Below the pieces are notes generated by a model. The model did no database searches and was not told the DNA's origin. It was given only the letters and a program-made list of their open reading frames with translations. From assembly GCF_002902405.1 (NCBI RefSeq), contig NZ_PPQS01000034.1:69422-133421 (forward strand): DNA of 64,000 bases, given 5' to 3'. How positions within the stretch are numbered: position 1 is the first letter of the stretch; each line of letters begins with the position of its first letter. The DNA is from Staphylococcus schweitzeri. GTDB lineage: Bacteria; Bacillota; Bacilli; Staphylococcales; Staphylococcaceae. The translations under genes and the position numbers were made by a program. Positions 57,193 through 64,000 of the stretch are shown here, one piece after another.

Positions 57193-57912
57193 CTAGTCAT
57201 TTAATTTTCTTAATGCTGCTACAATTTCTTTTTTAGTATCTTGTACTTCAGAAGCTTGTTTAATCACTTTTGCAGGCGTACCAGCGACAACTGCACCGGC
57301 TGGTACATCTTGCGTAACAATAGCTCCTGCTGCAACGATAGCGCCTTTACCAACACGTACTCCTTCTAAAATAACTGCATTTGCACCAATTAATACGTCA
57401 TCTTCAATGATGACTGGTGAAGCACTAGGGGGTTCAATTACACCAGCCAATACTGCACCAGCGCCAACATGTACATTTTTACCAGTCGTTGCACGTCCAC
57501 CTAATGTAGCATTCATATCAATCATTGTACCTTCGCCAACGACAGCACCAATATTAATTGTTGCACCCATCATAACGACGGCACCATCTTCTATAATAGC
57601 TTGCTCTCTGATAAATGCGCCTGGTTCAATACGAGCATTAGTATTTGTTAAATCTTTTAATGGAATAGCAGAGTTACGACGATCCATTTCAATTTCTACA
57701 TCCTCAAATTTGCTACTATATGTTTCGTAAAAAGGTTTCCAATCATCTGCTTCACAAAAGATAACTTTAGATTGTTCTGAACCGAACACTTTAAAACTTT
57801 TTGGATATGTGATGCCGTCAAAGTCACCGTTTACATATATTTTTAACGGTGTAGATTTTTTCGCGTCACTTATATATTGAATAATTTCTTCAGCTGTTAA
57901 ATGTTGTACCAT
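57193..57912 (-). CDS. dapH: Tetrahydrodipicolinate N-acetyltransferase
   Basis: 239 residues from the ATG at 57912 with AAGGAG upstream, the usual size of DapH. An N-terminal ~80-residue domain precedes a left-handed beta-helix of hexapeptide repeats ([55 protein letters not shown]). It acetylates tetrahydrodipicolinate with acetyl-CoA. It is often called dapD in staphylococci, but length and the M20 deacetylase next door favour the acetyl, not succinyl, branch. The aminotransferase step is not encoded here. Confidence 0.93.
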   Translation of the reverse strand: MVQHLTAEEIIQYISDAKKSTPLKIYVNGDFDGITYPKSFKVFGSEQSKVIFCEADDWKPFYETYSSKFEDVEIEMDRRNSAIPLKDLTNTNARIEPGAFIREQAIIEDGAVVMMGATINIGAVVGEGTMIDMNATLGGRATTGKNVHVGAGAVLAGVIEPPSASPVIIEDDVLIGANAVILEGVRVGKGAIVAAGAIVTQDVPAGAVVAGTPAKVIKQASEVQDTKKEIVAALRKLND

Positions 57913-57937
57913 AAATAATAATTCTCCTTTAATATGT

Positions 57938-60535
<2,598 letters not shown>

Positions 60536-60598
60536 AACTTGTCACTCCATTTTATAATAATTTCAAATTTTTAGAATATTTTAACAATCATTTTACCA

Positions 60599-61804
60599 TT
60601 AAATGTTAAATGCGTCATATAGTTTTTCTACTGCTAATTGACCATTAAAATTATCGATAACATATGAAATACTAATTTCTGAGGTTGTTGTTTGGTAAAA
60701 TGGTATGTTATTTTCAATCAAAGTTAAAAATGCCTGTGATGCAACACCTGACATATCTCTCATTCCTGAACCGATTAATGAAATTTTGACATAGTGCTCA
60801 TTGATTTTATAAGCCAATGCATCAAATTGCTTTTGCAAATTTTCTAGAATCATTGAAATTTGTTGGTAATCACTGTCCTTAATTGTAAAAGACAGTTGTA
60901 AGCCCTCTAAATTTACGATTTGTGAAATCATATCTACATTAACTGAACCTTCTTCAAGTTCTGTAAATAATTGTGTCAGCAATTTGTTGTCCGGCAGGGG
61001 ATAGCTAATCGTGACATGCATCATATGTTTATCTAATGCCACACCTGTGACTGCTTTTTTCTCTAGTATTTCTTCATTTGACATAATCCAAGTTCCTTTC
61101 ACATTTGATAATGTTTTACCTAAATAAATAGGGATATTATAGTTTTTAGCTAATTCAACACTTCTTGTTTCAAGTACACCAGCACCTAAGGCACTCATTT
61201 CCATCATTTCTTCATATGAGACGTTGTCGAGTCGTTTAGCTTTTGGTAAAAGTCTTGGGTCAGTCGCATATACACCTTCGACATCTGTATAGATTTCACA
61301 TGGAATTTGATTGCTGACTGCAAGTGCCACTGCTGTAGTATCTGAACCACCTCTGCCTAGGGTCGTTAATTCTTGATGTTCATTGATACCTTGAAATCCT
61401 GCAATTACTAAAATGTCATGATCCTGAAAGGCATGTTCAAATGTTTGAGGATTAATTTGTGCAATTTTACTTTTTAAATGATGACCAATAGTTTTAATAC
61501 CTGCCTGATAGCCAGTCATAGCTTTAGCATTAACACCTATATCATTTAATATCATCGATAAATAAGAGACAGTTTGTTGCTCTCCGGTTGTCAATAATAA
61601 TGCCAGTTCTTGTTGTTTTGGTGCTTTTGTCAATGTCGATACATTCGTCATCAATTGATCGGTTGTATTACCCATAGCACTCACAACGACGATAAGTTGT
61701 TCATCTTGACTTACTCGTGATTTTAACATTTCGGCTATATTTTTTATTTTTGTAAAATCACTGACGGATGAACCGCCAAATTTCAACACACTTCTGGTTA
61801 CCAT
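60599..61804 (-). CDS. lysC: Aspartokinase (lysine-pathway isozyme)
   Basis: 401 residues. The amino-acid kinase domain starts VLKFGGSSVSDF and includes TLGRGGSDTTAVALA. Two C-terminal ACT domains (~260-401) bind the feedback amino acid. It phosphorylates aspartate, the first step of the operon's pathway. AGGAGG lies 5 nt before the ATG. A lysine riboswitch and terminator lie just upstream, so both transcription and activity probably respond to lysine. Confidence 0.96.
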   Translation of the reverse strand: MVTRSVLKFGGSSVSDFTKIKNIAEMLKSRVSQDEQLIVVVSAMGNTTDQLMTNVSTLTKAPKQQELALLLTTGEQQTVSYLSMILNDIGVNAKAMTGYQAGIKTIGHHLKSKIAQINPQTFEHAFQDHDILVIAGFQGINEHQELTTLGRGGSDTTAVALAVSNQIPCEIYTDVEGVYATDPRLLPKAKRLDNVSYEEMMEMSALGAGVLETRSVELAKNYNIPIYLGKTLSNVKGTWIMSNEEILEKKAVTGVALDKHMMHVTISYPLPDNKLLTQLFTELEEGSVNVDMISQIVNLEGLQLSFTIKDSDYQQISMILENLQKQFDALAYKINEHYVKISLIGSGMRDMSGVASQAFLTLIENNIPFYQTTTSEISISYVIDNFNGQLAVEKLYDAFNI

Positions 61805-61842
61805 ATAATCCTCCTAATTGAAAAGAAGGGCACACAATAATA

Positions 61843-61880
61843 TAAAAAGAGCAAGTTCGGAATGCGAACTTGCTCTTAAT
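61843..61880 (-). terminator. Lysine riboswitch expression-platform terminator
   Basis: Perfect stem AAGAGCAAGTTCG / CGAACTTGCTCTT (61847-61877), followed on the minus strand by TTTTTATA. It lies between the aptamer and lysC, so transcription would stop early when lysine is bound. Confidence 0.92.
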
Positions 61881-61888
61881 CTATATAC

Positions 61889-62056
61889 AAGTGATGCACT
61901 CCATTATTTTTAAATAATGACAAACTCTCAGCTCTTAACCAAAAAGTCCAACAAATTATAACTGCTATTATAATCGCTTCGGCATCGCACCCTTTCAAAT
62001 TCAGCTGTTAGCAGACAGTAATCTAAACTTTACTCATGATTGATGCGCCTCATCAA
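61889..62056 (-). promoter_or_regulatory. Lysine riboswitch (L box) of the lysC operon
   Basis: Minus-strand RNA begins near 62054 with GAUGAGGCGCAUCA, contains GGGUGCGAUGCCGAAG, then ACUUUUUGGUUAAGAGCUGA, and closes with GGAGUGCAUCAC near 61891. These are conserved L-box segments in the right order over ~165 nt. A terminator follows, then lysC. Confidence 0.93.
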
Positions 62057-62081
62057 AATATTATTAAATTGGTATGTGTAC

Positions 62082-62110
62082 ATTATACATATGACAATTA
62101 TGAATGTAAA
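62082..62110 (-). promoter_or_regulatory. Promoter of the lysine operon
   Basis: Minus-strand TTTACA (62110-62105), 17-nt spacer, TATAAT (62087-62082). It lies about 28 nt upstream of the lysine aptamer. Confidence 0.83.
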
Positions 62111-62339
62111 CCGATAATTTAGATTTTTTAGAATAAGCAGAAAATTCAACTTTGAAAAAAGGTTTTTGTTAACAATAAGAGCTTTAAAATATTCAGTATA
62201 TGAATATACAATCTAACAATATTTAAAAAATCTCGATTACATACAAACTAATACGACAAAATAATTTTCGACTGTAATGTCAGTTAATGGTTAATTTTAA
62301 TTGTATTAAAAGTAGGGGATAAAAAAATGGGAATATATA

Positions 62340-62390
62340 ATAAAGACGAACATCTTAATACAAAATTTGCATCATAGATGTTCGCCAAAG
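62340..62390 (-). terminator. Terminator after the ABC-F gene
   Basis: CGAACATCT (62347-62355) pairs with AGATGTTCG (62376-62384). On the minus strand TCTTTATT follows, a weak U-tract. The stretch 62111-62339 holds nothing else I can support. Confidence 0.6.
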
Positions 62391-62433
62391 TCTTATTAAT
62401 TTATATTAATTATTGATATGTTTTAATCTCTGC

Positions 62434-64000
62434 TTATTTTAAAACGCCGATTTCTTGCAAGTATTCTTCATAAGGAATTTCTTTTGAAACGCCACCTTGT
62501 TTATTTAAATCGATAACTCGATTGGCAATTGTGTTGATAAATTCAAAGTCATAAGAAGTGAAGATAATAGAACCTTTGAATGATTTAAGACCATCATTGA
62601 CAGCAGTAATACTTTCTAAGTCTAAGTGGTTAGTAGGTTCGTCAAGTAAAAGTACATTCGCACTTGATAACATCATTTTACTTAGCATACAACGTACTTT
62701 TTCTCCACCTGAAAGCACACTAGCTTTTTTCTTAACTTCTTCACCACTAAATAACATACGACCTAAGAAGCCACGTAAAAATGTTTCTGTTTGTTCATCT
62801 TCAGGAGCATATTGTCTTAACCAATCAACAAGATTCATATTTACACCTTCAAAGAACTCTGAGTTATCTTTAGGGAAGTAACTTAATGATGTAGTAACAC
62901 CCCATTTAAATGATCCTTCGTCTGGTTCCATTTCGCCAGCTAATATTTTAAGTAATGTTGTTTTTGCAATTTCACTGTCTCCAATTAAAATTGCTTTATC
63001 ATTTGGATTCATTGTGAATGAAATATTATCTAATACTTTTTCACCGTCGATTGTTTTAGAAAGATTTTGGACGATTAATAAGTCGTTACCGATTTCACGC
63101 TCAGGCGTAAATTTAACGAAAGGATATCTTCTTGATGATGGTTGAATATCATCTAACTCAATTTTCTCAAGTTGTTTTTTACGACTTGTTGCTTGTTTAG
63201 ATTTAGAAGCGTTAGCAGAGAAACGAGCAATAAAATCCTGTAACTCTTTCATTTTTTCTTCTTTTTTCTTGTTTTGTTCTTGAGCCATCTTTTGAGCTAA
63301 CTGACTAGATTGATACCAAAAATCATAGTTACCCACATAAACTTTAATTTTACCAAAGTCTAAATCAGCGATATGTGTACATACATTATTTAAGAAATGA
63401 CGGTCATGTGATACTACGATAACAGTATTATCAAAGTTAATTAAGAAATCTTCCAACCAACTGATTGCTGGTATATCAAGACCGTTAGTAGGCTCATCCA
63501 GTAATAGTACGTCTGGTTCACCGAATAAACTTTGCGCTAATAATACTTTAATTTTTTGGTTATTTTCTAATTCAGCCATTTTTTTGTCGTGTAAAGTTGG
63601 ATCGATACCTAAACCAGATAAAAGGTTAGCTGCATCAGCTTCAGCATTCCAACCATTCATTTCTGCAAATTCACCTTCAAGTTCAGCAGCACGAATACCA
63701 TCTTCATCACTGAAATCTGGTTTCATATAGATTTCATCTTTTTCTTTCATAACCTCATAAAGACGTTCATGACCTTTAATTACAACATCAAGCGCGCGCT
63801 CATCTTCATAAGCATAGTGGTCCTGTTTTAAAACAGCTAGACGTTCATTTTTACCTAATGACACGTGACCAGTTTGAGAATCTAATTCTCCAGATAATAT
63901 TTTTAAGAATGTTGATTTACCTGCACCATTCGCACCAATTAATCCATAACAATTACCTTCTGTAAATTTAATATTTACATCTTCAAATAGTTTACGATCT
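62434..64000 (-). CDS. ABC-F family ATPase (YkpA/YbiT-like), 5' end outside window
   Basis: The minus-strand frame is open to the window edge, so the GTG at 63864 is internal. About 522 residues are visible: two ABC domains joined by a charged linker, no membrane segments, the ABC-F layout. Domain 1 has Walker A GANGAGKST and Walker B VLLLDEPTNGLD, but LENNQK where LSGGQ is expected. Domain 2 has a good LSGGEK signature and VLLLDEPTNHLD, but Walker A reads GDSEIAKTT and the switch His is Tyr (TSYDFEF). ABC-F proteins act on ribosomes; the role of this one is unknown. Confidence 0.9.
   Translation of the reverse strand, partial: DRKLFEDVNIKFTEGNCYGLIGANGAGKSTFLKILSGELDSQTGHVSLGKNERLAVLKQDHYAYEDERALDVVIKGHERLYEVMKEKDEIYMKPDFSDEDGIRAAELEGEFAEMNGWNAEADAANLLSGLGIDPTLHDKKMAELENNQKIKVLLAQSLFGEPDVLLLDEPTNGLDIPAISWLEDFLINFDNTVIVVSHDRHFLNNVCTHIADLDFGKIKVYVGNYDFWYQSSQLAQKMAQEQNKKKEEKMKELQDFIARFSANASKSKQATSRKKQLEKIELDDIQPSSRRYPFVKFTPEREIGNDLLIVQNLSKTIDGEKVLDNISFTMNPNDKAILIGDSEIAKTTLLKILAGEMEPDEGSFKWGVTTSLSYFPKDNSEFFEGVNMNLVDWLRQYAPEDEQTETFLRGFLGRMLFSGEEVKKKASVLSGGEKVRCMLSKMMLSSANVLLLDEPTNHLDLESITAVNDGLKSFKGSIIFTSYDFEFINTIANRVIDLNKQGGVSKEIPYEEYLQEIGVLK

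Overview
The window is low-GC Firmicute chromosome from the Staphylococcus aureus complex. Gene content and order match the S. aureus segment running from the giant surface protein gene ebh, through thyA-dfrA-msrAB, murG, arlRS, odhAB, brnQ and cspA, to the lysine operon. Several conserved proteins (dihydrofolate reductase, CvfC, thymidylate synthase) differ at a number of positions from the S. aureus sequences I remember. A sister species such as S. argenteus or S. schweitzeri, or a divergent S. aureus lineage, is therefore possible. This cannot be settled by reading alone.

Layout. 1-21712: the C-terminal ~7,236 residues of Ebh, with about 50 FIVAR/GA modules, a DUF1542-type stalk, a membrane segment and a lysine-rich tail. 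21771-23160 (minus): an RNase HI-like protein and a YhhQ-type queuosine-precursor transporter behind a short preQ1-I riboswitch. 23330-25429: a zinc-finger protein, a small Nfu_N protein, CvfC and the bacilliredoxin BrxA. 25853-30114: thyA, folA, fakB2, msrA, msrB, crr and a YozE protein. 30299-34787: ctpA, a GNAT acetyltransferase, murG and a PAP2 phosphatase. 34803-35011 (minus): the iron-responsive sRNA IsrR with two Fur boxes. 35530-42118: arlRS and odhAB. 42381-46291: a VOC protein, a DUF6501 protein and a MoxR ATPase/VWA protein pair. 46412-47526: a decayed IS30-family transposase and a DUF3885 gene, which look accessory. 47824-53476: brnQ, then telA/xpaC/acyP on the minus strand, then DUF1033-cspA-msa and a PaiB-like protein. 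53554-62110 (minus): the complete lysine operon lysC-asd-dapA-dapB-dapH-M20 deacetylase-alr2-lysA, with promoter, lysine riboswitch and terminator. 62434-64000 (minus): an ABC-F ATPase cut by the window edge.

Functional links. thyA and folA form the folate/dTMP pair. msrA and msrB repair the two methionine sulfoxide epimers. ArlRS is the two-component regulator. OdhAB is the E1/E2 part of 2-oxoglutarate dehydrogenase. The lysine cluster makes meso-diaminopimelate and lysine by the acetylated branch. IsrR shares one hairpin terminator with the converging PAP2 gene.

I found no clearly novel multi-gene defence or mobile system. The items most worth a second look are the asymmetric ABC-F ATP sites, the alr2 active-site divergence inside the lysine operon, the MoxR/VWA pair, the nested inverted repeat between brxA and thyA, the duplicated STAR-containing intergenic element, and the small IS30/DUF3885 accessory patch.
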